This document shows positions 13,401 to 22,200 of a stretch of DNA of 64,000 nucleotides, piece after piece. The notes beneath the pieces were generated by a model. That model was not told the DNA's origin and ran no database searches. It saw nothing but the letters and a program-made list of their open reading frames with translations. Both the position numbers and the translations under genes were made by a program. The DNA comes from Agapetus fuscipes (lineage: Eukaryota; Arthropoda; Insecta; Trichoptera; Glossosomatidae), in contig OX637339.1 in NCBI GenBank assembly GCA_951799405.1, forward strand, positions 5,642,001 to 5,706,000. The letters are read 5' to 3'. Within the stretch, counting starts at the first letter, position 1, and every line of letters begins with the position of its first letter.

Positions 13401-15588
13401 CTCTAGCTTACTGTATCTAATACTGTTCATCAGCAATTCTAATTAATACTTTCTAGTGAGTCTCCCTGAAATTCAGATTGTCCGTTAAACAAAGCAGGTT
13501 AAATTGCATAGCTGATATTAATATGGCACTGAGTTTTTACATAATCATGCAATTTCATTCTTTATGCAAATAACTTGCTCTAAAAATTATTGTGTTAAAA
13601 AGTAATTTAAGCACTGCGAGTAAGATTTTGAAAATTAAAAAATGGCACTAAATACCACGCACAGTAAGCGACAGTACCCAAATGTGTGGCAGAGTTGAGG
13701 GCGTCGTAGGAGCTGCATAAAAAATGACTGCACAAAAATCTGATAGGTATTTCTAATCTTCACATAAACATGTTCCTCTTTTGCTCAGTTTGACCACTGT
13801 GTCACTTAGTGATGATGATTTCTTTATATCGCCATTTCGTGATGTAGTCACTCCAAGGGCGCTTGCCTTATATAATTAAACATTCAAATAATAAAAAAAA
13901 TTCGGGTTGTGTAGCCGTGTTCTATACGGAAGTTTGTTTCACTTTTTCCGGACGTTTCGCCCATTATCTGCGATGGGCCTCCTCAGCGTGTTTTTCAGGC
14001 GTTCTGATTTCCTTAGCGCAGAACTGTCAACGTTGACAGTTCCGCGCTAAGGAAATCAGAACGCCTGAAAAACACGCTGAGGAGACCCATCGCAGATAAT
14101 GGGCGAAACGTCCGGAAAAAGTGAAACAAAAAGTGAAACAAACTTCCGTATAGAACACGGCTACACAACCCGAATTTTTTTTAAGATTGTGTCAAGTGCC
14201 GGCCGTGAAAGCCTTAATGTACAATTGACATTCAAATAATGATGAAATTTTCAAAACCAGTGGTCATTCACTATCAAAACCATTGTAGAGAATCCTGAGA
14301 AACCAATAGTTGTCCTTCAGGTAAAGGCTATACGAGTTGCTGAGTTTATATTTATTTAAGGTTTGCTTTTCTTGTGAGTACACTTGCAGAATGTTAAAGT
14401 GCGAACTTACACATGTCTGCTTTTGGGCATACCATTAAATGATTATATATCTATGCAACTTAGATTGTAGTATATAATTAAGTTATATAAGTTGTCTATT
14501 TGATTTGGTGGTGGGCTGCTGTATTCTTGAATTGTTTGTTGTTTTATTTTTCATGTCTCTCTCTGGTTACCTTTCACCTTTGTCCTGCTTACAGAAGGTT
14601 CGTACCTCTTTATCATTTGTCTAGCATTTGTAATAATAACAATCATACATGTTTAACAATAAGCTTAATTTTAACTTGGTTCTTACGTATTTTCTTTCTT
14701 TACTTGTGTTTTCACCATTACTAACAAAGTGTCGGCAATATGACCAAGTGGACAAGACGGTGGCTTTGAGATAAAAACAGTGCTGGTTCGGTCCCGTTAT
14801 ACCTGTTTCTGGCATTTCTCGAGGGTTACAAACACTCTATAACTGCCAAATAGAAATTATCCATTATTAAAAAAACGTCTAGATATTTAGTTTACAAATT
14901 TATTTCAAACCAGTATTTTAGTAAACAATTGTGATATCATTTATCTGTTTTTTTTTGTTTTTTTGATATCTGTACACTCAGGATTATCCTTCAGCACAGA
15001 GGTCTCACTTTCCAACCTTAGAGCCATACTGAAAACTTGACTATGCTTCAACAAGGGACAAAACATTCTAAAAATTTTGAAGACGGGGAAGGAGGGGGTC
15101 TCTTTAAAAAAGTTTTTGATGCCAAAAAAGAACAGTCATTATTCTGTGTTGTCATCTTACTTATTGAAACTATAAGCCATATTAGTTGTCACGGGTGTTA
15201 GTAGATCTTAACGTATCTTCAAATGAAGATAGCAAGAAATAAAACATGCAGCGTGTAAACAGCTGATCACTGTACCATACGGTATGTATGAAAAACAAAT
15301 ATGCAGTCAAGGGCGTACCCAGGATCAGAACTATGGGGGAGGGGGGCAAGCCATGGTTATGATTATTAAGTAAGATTTCCCTGTTGTAAAACATGCCTTG
15401 TGTGTGTTTGCAGCATGGGCATGGTTCAGACGCTGACCCTGATCTACAAGGAGGACGGCGTGGTGCGTGGGCTGTACCGCGGCATGAGCATCAACTACCT
15501 GCGGGCCATCCCCATGGTGGCCGTCTCCTTCACCACCTACGAGCTGATGAAGCAGGCACTGCAGCTGGACACTGGGATGAAGATCTAG
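1408..15588 (+). CDS. SLC25A16: SLC25A16-type mitochondrial carrier (5' partial)
   Basis: Mitochondrial carrier family protein of the inner membrane, closest by eye to SLC25A16 (Graves disease carrier), a group linked to coenzyme A import. Exons: 1408-1634, 10076-10258, 11977-12133, 13202-13343, 15414-15588; all junctions are AG/GT and phases join. The first visible exon starts in phase within a Gly codon, so the start codon and first helix segment lie before the window. About 293 residues are present, against ~330 in the vertebrate protein. All three carrier repeats show the signature PxDxx[KR]: PLDRLK, PLDTIR and [26 protein letters not shown] and [11 protein letters not shown] are typical of this subfamily rather than of SLC25A42. 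The last residues are LDTGMKI and the stop is 15586-15588. Substrate is inferred from family only. Confidence 0.92.
2361..2525. repeat. Family H repeat
   Basis: Shares ordered blocks with 5698-5850, 46790-46930 (inverted) and the tandem pair 62977-63405: GAGGTCCGCACGTGAATTGA, then ATTGTGTCGTC, then AAAGGCATACA, then a TTGGTTG block. No TIR or tail could be defined, so class is unknown. Confidence 0.5.
2828..3190. repeat. Family A head fragment followed by MITE F
   Basis: 2828-2882 is the head of a family A element (ACAGTATGGGTAGTCAGCCT...GTCAAGGAA). 2969-3190 is a copy of MITE F: a diverged left end, the internal ATGGGTTTCTCGGATAAATG, and the right TIR CTTATTCAGTTTTACCTTTT. Family F copies run 220-260 bp. 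Confidence 0.55.
3191..3640 (-). repeat. Family A copy split by MITE E
   Basis: The family A body is present on both sides (ACAAGCAGACACGCATAAG before; CGCAACTCTTGCCGACC after). It is interrupted at ~3267-3480 by a second element beginning GTAGAGGCAAATAC and ending CACGCCTCTGC, which recurs at 20648-20840. The host motif GCCGCATGT is repeated at both edges of the insert. Confidence 0.6.
3267..3480 (+). repeat. MITE E
   Basis: A ~210-bp element with short inverted ends (GTAGAGGC / GCCTCTGC) and an internal AAGGTTAAATGCAT block. A full second copy is at 20648-20840 and a partial inverted one at 50125-50230. GCCGCATGT of the host element flanks both sides, consistent with a target duplication of up to 9 bp. 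Confidence 0.5.
4131..4391 (-). repeat. SINE-like family A, near full length
   Basis: One of the most complete copies, reading from tail (ATCTAAATCTAAGCTGCAAG) to head (CAACCTATAAGTCAAGGAAT) on the plus strand. The whole body is present, including CCCTGAAACAGGG. Confidence 0.65.
4800..5028 (-). repeat. SINE-like family A, diverged
   Basis: Tail TATAATCTGAGTTGCAAAGA through head region GTATGGGTGCTCAGCCTCTT, with an internal rearrangement where the usual GCCGCATGTGAAC block is replaced. Confidence 0.55.
5698..5850. repeat. Family H repeat
   Basis: Second direct copy of the 2361-2525 repeat, about 80% alike by eye (GATCCGCACGTAATTTGGCA, AAAGGCATACAAATAT). Confidence 0.5.
5950..6292 (-). repeat. 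Two SINE-K tail fragments
   Basis: 5953-6005 and 6238-6290 both carry GTGYAACTTCTTGC...CCGAAGGGGTCG, the reverse complement of the 3' part of the SINE-K copy at 33345-33600 (CCCCTTCGGGAATAACGCAG). Sequence between them is not recognised. Confidence 0.45.
6600..7035 (-). repeat. Family A copy with MITE F inserted
   Basis: The A tail (TCTATAATCTAAGTTGCAAA) is broken at GATAT by a complete MITE F (6628-6890, inverted ends ACCTTTAAGGTAAAACTGAA / TTCAGTTTTAGGTAGCGATA). The A body then resumes with GGCAGGCACACGTAGTTGCG and runs to CAACCTATAAGTCAAGGAAT. Confidence 0.65.
7337..7630 (-). repeat. SINE-B copy lacking its tRNA head (plus an RTE scrap)
   Basis: 7422-7630 is the tail and body of SINE-B read on the minus strand (ATCACACCTCAAGAGCCCTC, CAAGACCCAGTTGTTGTAAG) ending near AGCACATTTGA; the tRNA-like head is missing. 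7337-7400 matches RTE tails (GAAGACCGCGAAAAGTATGG) on the plus strand. Confidence 0.65.
7887..7967 (-). repeat. SINE-B tRNA-like head, isolated
   Basis: Reverse complement reads as a tRNA-like promoter with an A box (TCTAGTCTAGTGG) and a degenerate B box (GTGGATTCAATCCC), matching the head of complete SINE-B copies. No body follows. Confidence 0.5.
8594..8880 (-). repeat. SINE-B, near full length
   Basis: Complete order on the minus strand: tRNA-like head with B box GGTTCGAATCCC, body with TTTACCAAAGACTGGTCAC, and tail GAGGGCTCTTGAGGTGTGAT. A short family A tail (8548-8592) precedes it. Confidence 0.75.
10283..10537 (-). repeat. SINE-like family A
   Basis: Starts 24 bp after an SLC25A16 donor with an expanded tail (TCTAATCTAATCTTATCTAA) and runs to CAACCTATAAGTCAAGGAA. 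The variable (TCTAA)n end supports reading it as a simple-repeat tail on the minus strand. Confidence 0.65.
10798..11056 (+). repeat. MITE F, full length
   Basis: Inverted ends ACCTTAAAGGTAAAACGGAA and ATTCAGTTTTACCTTAACGT enclose the conserved body (ATGGGTTTCTCAGATAAATG). Flanks end in ATCGAT / GCGATAT, as in the other copies. No coding capacity. Confidence 0.65.
11093..11590. mobile_element. Cluster: LINE 3' end, SINE-K head, second LINE C-terminus
   Basis: 11093-11290 (minus) is the 3' coding end and UTR of the LINE family at 19067-20347 (GTGTATCACACCTGGATGGG; GGCAGTCTATTCCACTCTAT). 11285-11368 (minus) is a tRNA-like head with A box TAGCTCTGTTGG and B box GGGTTCGATCTCC, like SINE-K at 33345. 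11369-11590 (plus) encodes another RT C-terminus, [17 protein letters not shown]. Confidence 0.6.
11668..11925 (+). repeat. SINE-J, tRNA-headed
   Basis: Head resembles a Leu/Ser-type tRNA (ATGGCCGAGGGGGCCAAG) with a B box (TGGTTCGATCGCC). The 3' part (ACCTGTTTCTGGCCAGGTAG...TCCTCTTCACAAATC) recurs at 38300-38400 and, inverted, at 55530-55712. Confidence 0.55.
12763..13078. mobile_element. piggyBac-like MITE (TTAA flanked)
   Basis: TTAA at 12759-12762 and 13079-13082 brackets a 316-bp segment whose ends are CCCTTTAACTG and, inverted, CCTTTTCGCTTC. TTAA targets and CC(C)TTT ends are the hallmark of piggyBac elements. No transposase is present. Confidence 0.45.
13893..14182. mobile_element. Hairpin element with hammerhead-like arms
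   Basis: A near-perfect inverted repeat: left arm 13893-14031, right arm 14032-14182, centre AACTGTCAACGTTGACAGTT with no spacer. The right arm is longer by exactly a 12-bp direct duplication (AAAAAGTGAAAC). Each arm contains CTGAGGA (14077-14083 on plus), a CCCAT/ATGGG stem and CGAAAC (14104-14109). That order is the hammerhead core (CUGANGA, stem II, GAAA), known from Penelope-like retroelements. The 3' flank CCGGCCGTGAAAGCCTTAAT recurs at 36925. Confidence 0.6.
14380..14475 (+). repeat. Family A tail fragment
   Basis: Tail half on the plus strand (GCGAACTTACACATGTCTGC ... CTATGCAACTTAGATTGTAG). Confidence 0.55.
14734..14860 (+). repeat. SINE-J head
   Basis: tRNA-like: ATGACCAAGTGGACAAGACG as A-box region and GCTGGTTCGGTCCCGTTATA as B-box region, then ACCTGTTTCTGGC as in the 11668 copy. 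Body truncated. Confidence 0.5.
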
Positions 15589-15644
15589 GAGACTAGGAGA
15601 CCAGATGCTCCTCGATTATTCCACCTATAACATCAGCGGTGCAC

Positions 15645-15810
15645 AGATCATTGGTGGTTCGCAGACTATTTGTGGTTCACAGACCGCTGGTGGTTCACAG
15701 ACCATTGGTGATTCGCAGACCATTTGTGATCCATGAGAGCATTGATGGCTCACAGACCGTTGGTGGTTCGCAGACCATTTGTGATCCATGAGAGCATTAG
15801 AAGTGGTCTG
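15645..15810 (+). repeat. 18-bp minisatellite in the SLC25A16 3' UTR
   Basis: Tandem, degenerate copies of an 18-bp unit, roughly AGACCATTGGTGGTTCRC, begin 57 bp after the stop. A longer block (TTCGCAGACCATTTGTGATC plus CATGAGAGCATT) occurs twice about 55 bp apart, so there is a higher-order period of three units. Confidence 0.75.
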
Positions 15811-15837
15811 AATAAGGGTAACATGTTAACATATTCC

Positions 15838-15843
15838 AATAAA
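15838..15843 (+). terminator. Poly(A) signal of SLC25A16
   Basis: AATAAA about 250 bp after the stop codon, just beyond the minisatellite. The cleavage site was not determined. Confidence 0.5.
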
Positions 15844-16365
15844 AATGAATTAATTTCAAGCAATGTGCAATGAACCAGATGTAGTGAATACGAAGTGGAT
15901 GGTTTTTATAAACCCCCAGCACGAGGAAATGGACAGCTACGAGGACATATTGGGAACCTGTGCTGCAAATGAACACTTAAAAATTTTATTGTGAAAAAAG
16001 AAAATGTAATATTTTCCTTTTTATAAATGGGAAATATAAATCTTATATATAAATTGAGTAATGTACTCGTACAGAACCAGAGGTGGTGAAAGGTTTTGTT
16101 GAAAATGAGATGAATACATGTTAACATAGAGAATGACATTTTCTGTTTTTCCGTGTATTTACCTCTATTTAAATAAAATCTTAGATTGCCGGTTATGGTT
16201 CTTTACAGCTCGTTTATTGTAAGCGAAAATGAGTCTGCATCTGTGAAAAATCCACATTGACAAAATGCCGGACAAATTAATATTTCTGATGAATAGCACT
16301 CCACTATCTGTTACTAGATGAAAACACAAGTATATCAATTAATTAATTAAAAAAAATTAAATTAG

Positions 16366-16655
16366 GCTGATTTATTTGGTGAGCGCTGTTTTTGTGTGTA
16401 TCACACCTCAAGAGCCCTCTGCGAGCTTGGTCGTCGCTGTAGAAAGCGCCAATTCTCAAGGAAGACCCAGTTGTTGTAAGGCTGGATGGACCTTTTGATG
16501 ACCGGTCTTTGGTAAAGGTTTATGAATTTTTCAACCCTGCGAAGAGAAAATTTGAAAATATAAATGGTATATTTTTTGTGCTCCGCCGGGATTCGAACCC
16601 ACGACCTTCCAGTTACGAGTCCGAAGTGTTACCACATAGACTACGGACCGGTCAG
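16366..16655 (-). repeat. SINE-B, full length
   Basis: Best complete copy. Minus strand order: head GGTCCGTAGTCTATGTGG (A box), GGGTTCGAATCCCGG (B box), AT-rich link, TTTACCAAAGACCGGTCATC, GAATTGGCGCTTTCTACAGC, then the LINE-like tail GAGGGCTCTTGAGGTGTGAT and AAACAGCGCTCACC, ending AAATAAATCAGCC. Confidence 0.85.
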
Positions 16656-16809
16656 CATTTATTTAAGTATTCACCAATCCCACTAAAACTTACCTTTGGC
16701 CACACTTGCGCTTAGAATGGTTTTTGGGAAAATTTTATCGCAAAAGGGTCAAATGAAAACATTTCATGTATCAGCGTTTCTTCAAAGTGGACTTATTGCA
16801 GGTTGGGAC

Positions 16810-16939
16810 TAAGGCCCAGTATTTTCAACGATTGCATGGCGACTTTATTCTGAATGAAAAGGATGCACTTATGGCAATCGTGTTGGTAGTTTTTTTATCA
16901 GTTTTAAGTCACATAAGCTAACGTTGAAAATACAGCCTG
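16810..16939. repeat. MITE I
   Basis: Inverted ends GGCCCAGTATTTTCAACG and CGTTGAAAATACAGCC surround a 130-bp body. A second copy in the opposite orientation is at 30668-30806. It contains GACTTTATTCTGAATGAAAA, which is shared by both. Confidence 0.6.
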
Positions 16940-18889
16940 ACTTACTCAAATATATGAGCAGCTCTTGTATGTTTGTACTTTTTGCAAAAATTGAGAAAGA
17001 GAGTGTTTTGAAATATCACAAGATACCTGCAAGCAATGCTTTCTAGCTATAGAAATATAATGATTAGGAAATTAATGATCTTTTGTAAATATGGTGGTTT
17101 TTCAAACATAACAAATTTTTAATAGCATTCCAAACCAAACTTTATTTTAATTAAGTGATGATGTAAACGTCATCAGGAGACATATCTCTTTTACGTCGAG
17201 GAGGCAGGAACTGAACTGCGAGAAAAAGATGTTGCTCGAGATTGAAGATTATAGTTAATGAGGTGACCTTTGGCAGTGCATCCACAGATGAAAAGGGGCA
17301 ATCTAGATTTATATTGAAAATGAGATGAATACATACGAGCACTCATCATTTCCTTATATTCATAAAAGTAATCCTGGATTACCTCCTTTGGTTCTACATG
17401 GCTCATATATTAAACATTGTTTCTTTGATAAACCACAATAACATTGGATTTAACATTTCTTTTTCTATTGTGTTATAGAAATTCCCTTAGAAGTAAGCTA
17501 AACGTCTATAAATTCAATTCAAAATGAATGATATATTCTATTTTGTAACTTTAAAAGTCTTCTATTTTTCTAAACTAAAAATTGTTGTGAGATATTTTCT
17601 GGAATGAACTTTTTAAATTGTCATAAAGAAGCAAATTGTTTTAATGTAATGTACTTAGGTCTATCCAATATTTTGTGTTTTCTTTTATTTTTGAGTTCTG
17701 CCGTCCATACACAATTTATTTCAGAATAGAACAAAAAAAATCAACGGCAGCTTTTTCCTTTTCATTTAGTGATAATTTTTAATGAAAGATTATTGTGATT
17801 GGCTTCAAAAGGACAGATCATTATTCCACCTTATGCGCAACTTCTTCTTCATCTTTTACCGAACCACATATTCAGCAAAGTACTTCGTCAATATTGTTTG
17901 CTACCGGGCCTAATTATTTTTAGGGAGACTGTAGGGCATTTCTACTCAAAAATTTCTAGCTTGATGATCTATGGTTTAATAAAAAAAAATCTAAGTGTAA
18001 CTTGGTAGAATCTGACGCCCACTAGCCCTAGCCTAGCTATAGTTGTTATACTGCATTGATAGGAGGGTGTATGCGTGACCGCTTATATACAGTGAACATT
18101 TTGTTACTAGGTAAGTGTGGCGGGAGTGCACAGGCAAAACATGGGTGGGTAACGCACACACTCTTACTAATGCATATTATGTAATTGATCTGTCTTAACC
18201 AGGTATAACATCCACAATTCAAATTAAGGTTCATTGAGAATGGTTTACAAAGGACAGATGCCATCTATGATTTTTCTTTGTAAATAATGAAAGTTACCTG
18301 AAGAAATATTTTGACATGACTACCTCTCTCTAGTAAAGTAAATCAGTTTATTCAATCAAAAATACAGAGTTTAAAATATTATATTTAAATGGCAACTGAT
18401 CCAGTAAATAAGTATTTTTTTAAATATGATTTTCAGATTTTTAATTTAATATTTATGAGTTAAAATATTGATGTAGTAAATTCCCAAACTCAGTATTTTA
18501 GTAGATATTCGTAGTTTAAATTTATTTATGTTTATATTTAATATATTTTTTTAGCAGTATGATTTTCTTAAGTATCGGAAAAGGATATAGGACAGATTTC
18601 ATGTCAGTGTTTCCACTGTCATATTTGTATGATGCCAGTCCATTAAAAAAACTTTGAATTTTCTTGTTAAAATGACATGTTTATATTGTGAGTGATTGAA
18701 AAATGAATGATTTGTTATTTACCAACAATATGCAATAAAAAAAATGTAAAAAGAATCATTGATTTAAGAAATGCAGGTATATTTCTTTTGAAAAATATCA
18801 TACAAATGTATTGCTCTCTTTAATTTATGTCAGGAAGAAGTTTTGTTTTTATGTTAGCAACTATTATTCAATGATTATTGTACCCAGTC

Positions 18890-18932
18890 TTCCTGTCTGG
18901 ATCAGTCGGCACGCTTACCATTAAGCTATCAA
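18890..18932 (-). repeat. tRNA-like SINE head fragment
   Basis: The reverse complement contains TAGCTTAATGGTAAGCGTGC, a good A-box region, ending GAAGACTGGGTAC. No B box or body; a scrap of a tRNA-derived SINE rather than a functional tRNA. Confidence 0.4.
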
Positions 18933-19066
18933 GTGTACAACCAAATATAAAAAATTAAGCCTTAACTCAACCACTGTTTAAAAAAAATGTATCGAAACTT
19001 AAACGCTCCCCAGAGGCAATATTTAAGTTTACATACTTTTTTAGTAAATATTATGATAGAGTTTTC

Positions 19067-20347
19067 ATATATATATATATAAGGATAATTTATTTAAATG
19101 TACACATAACTAAAGAGCGCCGTTTTTGTGTGTGTCACACCTCAAGGGCCCTCTCAAATCACGGATAAGATTTCTTGTAAAGATGTGTCTTTAGTGCTCC
19201 TTTAAAGACACCAACAGTCTTTGCCTTCCTCACATTAGGTGGCAGTCTGTTCCACTCCATTGGTCCCGCAAACCGGAAAGCACGGTCCCCAAAATTAGTG
19301 CGTGTCTGACGGTGTGGCTGAACCAAGTCCACCACGCCATCCCCTGCAGATCTGAGCGTTTGGCGCCTCAAATCCCTCTCAACGGGTGTAAACATGTCAG
19401 CCAAATATGAAGGAGCTGTACCATTTACAGCCTTATACACCATCAGACAAACACGGTAGACCACCCTCTCCGGAAAACGAAGCCAATGCAGTTTCCCTAA
19501 CAATGGAGTAATGCGAGTAAATTTAGACATCCCGAATATGAGTCTTGCCGCTGAATTCAGCACAGACTGAAGACGGTTGAACTGCTTTTTCGGCTGACCT
19601 ATGTACAGCGTTGAGCAATAGTCAACTCGTGACATCACAAAGGCATTCACCAGGGTCCTGACTGCTCCCGACGGTAAACATCTCCTGATCGCCTTTATCT
19701 GGCGAAGTTCAAAAAATGAGGAAGATACAGTCGAGTTCAATTGCTCTCCCATTGTGAGGTTCCGATCCAGTGTGACTCCTAGAAGTCTGACTGAGTCGGA
19801 GGGCTGAATCAGCTCTCCCCCAATAGAGAGTGGTACTTGACTTGTCAAAAGATGATCACGCCTGGTTGTAGCCGCCCACATCACTTCTGTCTTACCCATG
19901 TTAAGGATTAGGCCATTGCTTGTCATCCATTCACCAATCTCCGCAATGCAAGCTGCCACCCTGTTACTGAGAGTTTGTGCCATATGTGGCTGACACTGAG
20001 AGTAAATTTGCCAGTCATCTGCATATGCATGTGTAATGAGGCCCCATTTCTCAACTATACTCTCAATGTCAGCAGTGTATAAAATAAACAGGATCGGTCC
20101 CAGTACAGACCCCTGCGGCACCCCGGAGATCAGCGAATAGGAAGGTGAGACACAGTCACAAGTACGCACTACCTGCTTGCGATCCGCCAAGTAGGAGGAG
20201 AACCACGCCAGCGCCTTATCCCTCAAGCCGTACGAACCCTCCAACCTCCTTATCAGAATATCATGACATACGGTGTCAAACGCCGCACTCATGTCCAGAA
20301 GCGCTAAGAGAGCAAGATCTCCGCAATCCACTGCCGATATCAGATCT
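19067..20347 (-). mobile_element. L2/CR1-like LINE, 5'-truncated, RT largely intact
   Basis: The frame 20331-19159 (390 aa) encodes the palm and C-terminus of a non-LTR reverse transcriptase. It has LLDMSAAFDTVCHD (motif A), SGVPQGSVLGPILFILYTAD (motif B), AYADDWQIY (catalytic YADD, motif C), LGVTLDRNL, and the C-terminal FGDRAFRFAGPMEWNRLPPN ending LYKKSYP. No endonuclease domain is present, so it is 5'-truncated near 20347. The 3' UTR (19067-19158) carries GAGGGCCCTTGAGGTGTGAC and ends in (TA)n. It is the most intact LINE here and probably young, because its frame is open throughout. Confidence 0.9.
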
Positions 20348-20647
20348 ATTCATGTTAACTTTTATGGATTGGGTAAAAGACTAACACTGCTATTCACAAA
20401 ACATTTGATCCATGGCTGATACACTGTAGGCTGCGGATAAGCCATGGCTTTTCTGTTTGAGAATAAAGCAGCTAGTATTTATTTGAATTATTATTTTGTG
20501 TGACTTGGTTGAGCAACATGTCTTAGTTCGGGTAATAGAGTAATTTGTAATTAGTTGTATTTATTTTTGAGAATGTACATATATTTGTACCTCAAAACAA
20601 TGTTAGGGTTTATAACATCACTGTGTAAAATTAACACAAACATCATT

Positions 20648-20840
20648 GGGTAGAGGCAAATACATTTCAGAATGCATATTTTGTGTGTAACACATTGGAA
20701 GTTATTTGAGTTCTAAAAATGACTTAAATCGAAGCATAGGGTTGAAATTTAAATGTTAATTTCAAGGTTAATTGCATTTGCTACTATATGTTGCTTACTT
20801 TTAAGGTACATGTGCCTGTATAGGATGCTCACCTCTGCAT
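20648..20840 (+). repeat. MITE E
   Basis: GTAGAGGCAAATACATTTCA through GCCTGTATAGGATGCTCACC and CCTCTGC; aligns along its length with the insert at 3267-3480. Confidence 0.5.
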
Positions 20841-20867
20841 TAGACATTAGTCTATAGACTCAAAAAC

Positions 20868-20960
20868 GGCTGTCTAGGATTTACACTGGAGAGTTGCTTT
20901 CTGGGATTTGTTGCCGTGGTCTATCATAGCTGGAGCTTTCAGACGTTTCACCGATGGCTT
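20868..20960 (-). repeat. Family G fragment (hammerhead-like end)
   Basis: Shares GAGTTGCTTTCTGGGATTTG ... GCTGGAGCTTTCAGACGTTT with 28168-28275, 45209-45330 and 50022-50090. The reverse complement contains GGTGAAACGTC, the 3' half of a hammerhead core as in the hairpin elements. Confidence 0.4.
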
Positions 20961-21653
20961 CTTCCTGTTGATGCGAAAAATGCAACAGATCCAGGAGAGC
21001 AACTCTCCAGTGTCAACCGCCAGCCGTGTAAGCCAAAAACTCATATTCAATCCAGGATTTATTTTGAAAATGATATATATTTGGAAACACAGAAAATTAA
21101 TTTATCAATATTTATATCATTTTTTAAAAAACCGTGGATTTCTGCCTTTGATTCTATACAACTCATGTGAAACATTTAAAAAAAAATTGGCATCATATCT
21201 ACATACGTAGGGACTAAACATCTCCAGAGAATGTTTAGCAGGCTGAAACAATACTATTAAGTTTATTAATTTAATTGAAATAGACACAATATATTTTTAT
21301 CCCTAAATGGGATACAAGGACATAAGGATAGGTTGTTGAATTATTTAATTTTTTTATTATTTCAATGTAATGTTTAAATATGAATAAAAATGATTATTTT
21401 TGACAATGCATTTTCATTGAAAGGATTTTTTTCAAATTATTGTTTTATCCGATAAAGATGTTAAAAAATAGAAGACTGTATAATTACATAGAATAGTGAA
21501 GTCAGTCATGCTTCAAGACCCATCTCGTTGTACACAAATAGGCTTGCCGCAAACAGACGAGGTCTATCCTGGCTCTAACAAGTGTTTTTTTTTCATCTAC
21601 GGAATTCAATAAATCAACATCGACCATAGGAGAGAGCATGCTAAAGGAGTCCA

Positions 21654-21825
21654 GAAGCGCTATTCTGCTAAATTGCTTATGACCTTAAGGCGACAAGCTG
21701 GCAATTCGTGCCCAAAAATAAGGTGTACTGTGATTTTTTATCCATGGAATTCTTTTGCAAGCGCTAGCCATTCTCGGACTTGTATGGATATCCAAAGTGT
21801 AAGGAATTTAGCAGAATAGCGCTAG
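21654..21825. repeat. TIR MITE, ~172 bp
   Basis: AGCGCTATTCTGCTAAATTG at the left is inverted as AATTTAGCAGAATAGCGCT at the right (19-bp perfect TIR), with an internal 130 bp of unknown origin. No target duplication could be identified with confidence. Confidence 0.6.
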
Positions 21826-21939
21826 CTGATGAATCTTTACTACTTATTTCTCTTATTCCCTTCCCCAATTAATTCAATGAATCCTAGTTCTGTTGAAGTA
21901 ACTGTCTGTACTAAGTAATTATTAATCCAGAAAGTCCCA

Positions 21940-22200
21940 GGGTTTAATTTTTCGGAGAGGACTGTGGACGACCTTAAACAGAGTTCGCATAGAGCTAGGC
22001 CGCTGCTACTCCTTGCTCCATAGATGAGGATTAGCTCCATCTCCAGGATGTGACTGTGGGGTGGAGACCAGACTGTCCGGCACATAGTGGAGAAGTGCCC
22101 CATCAGAAGACACCTTCCTGGCCTGAAAGACCTCCACGAAGCCACGCCAAGAACAGAGGAGTGAATGGAGGGCTTGGATCTTTGGCTTTGACGCAGCCTA
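21940..22200 (+). mobile_element. LINE C-terminal zinc-knuckle remnant
   Basis: Frames on the plus strand give GCDCGVETRLSG, then after a shift VRHIVEKCPIRRHLPGLKDL and HEATPR, the CDCG...HIVE.CP pattern at the end of jockey/I-like LINE proteins. Multiple frameshifts; a related piece is at 50235-50330. Confidence 0.6.
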
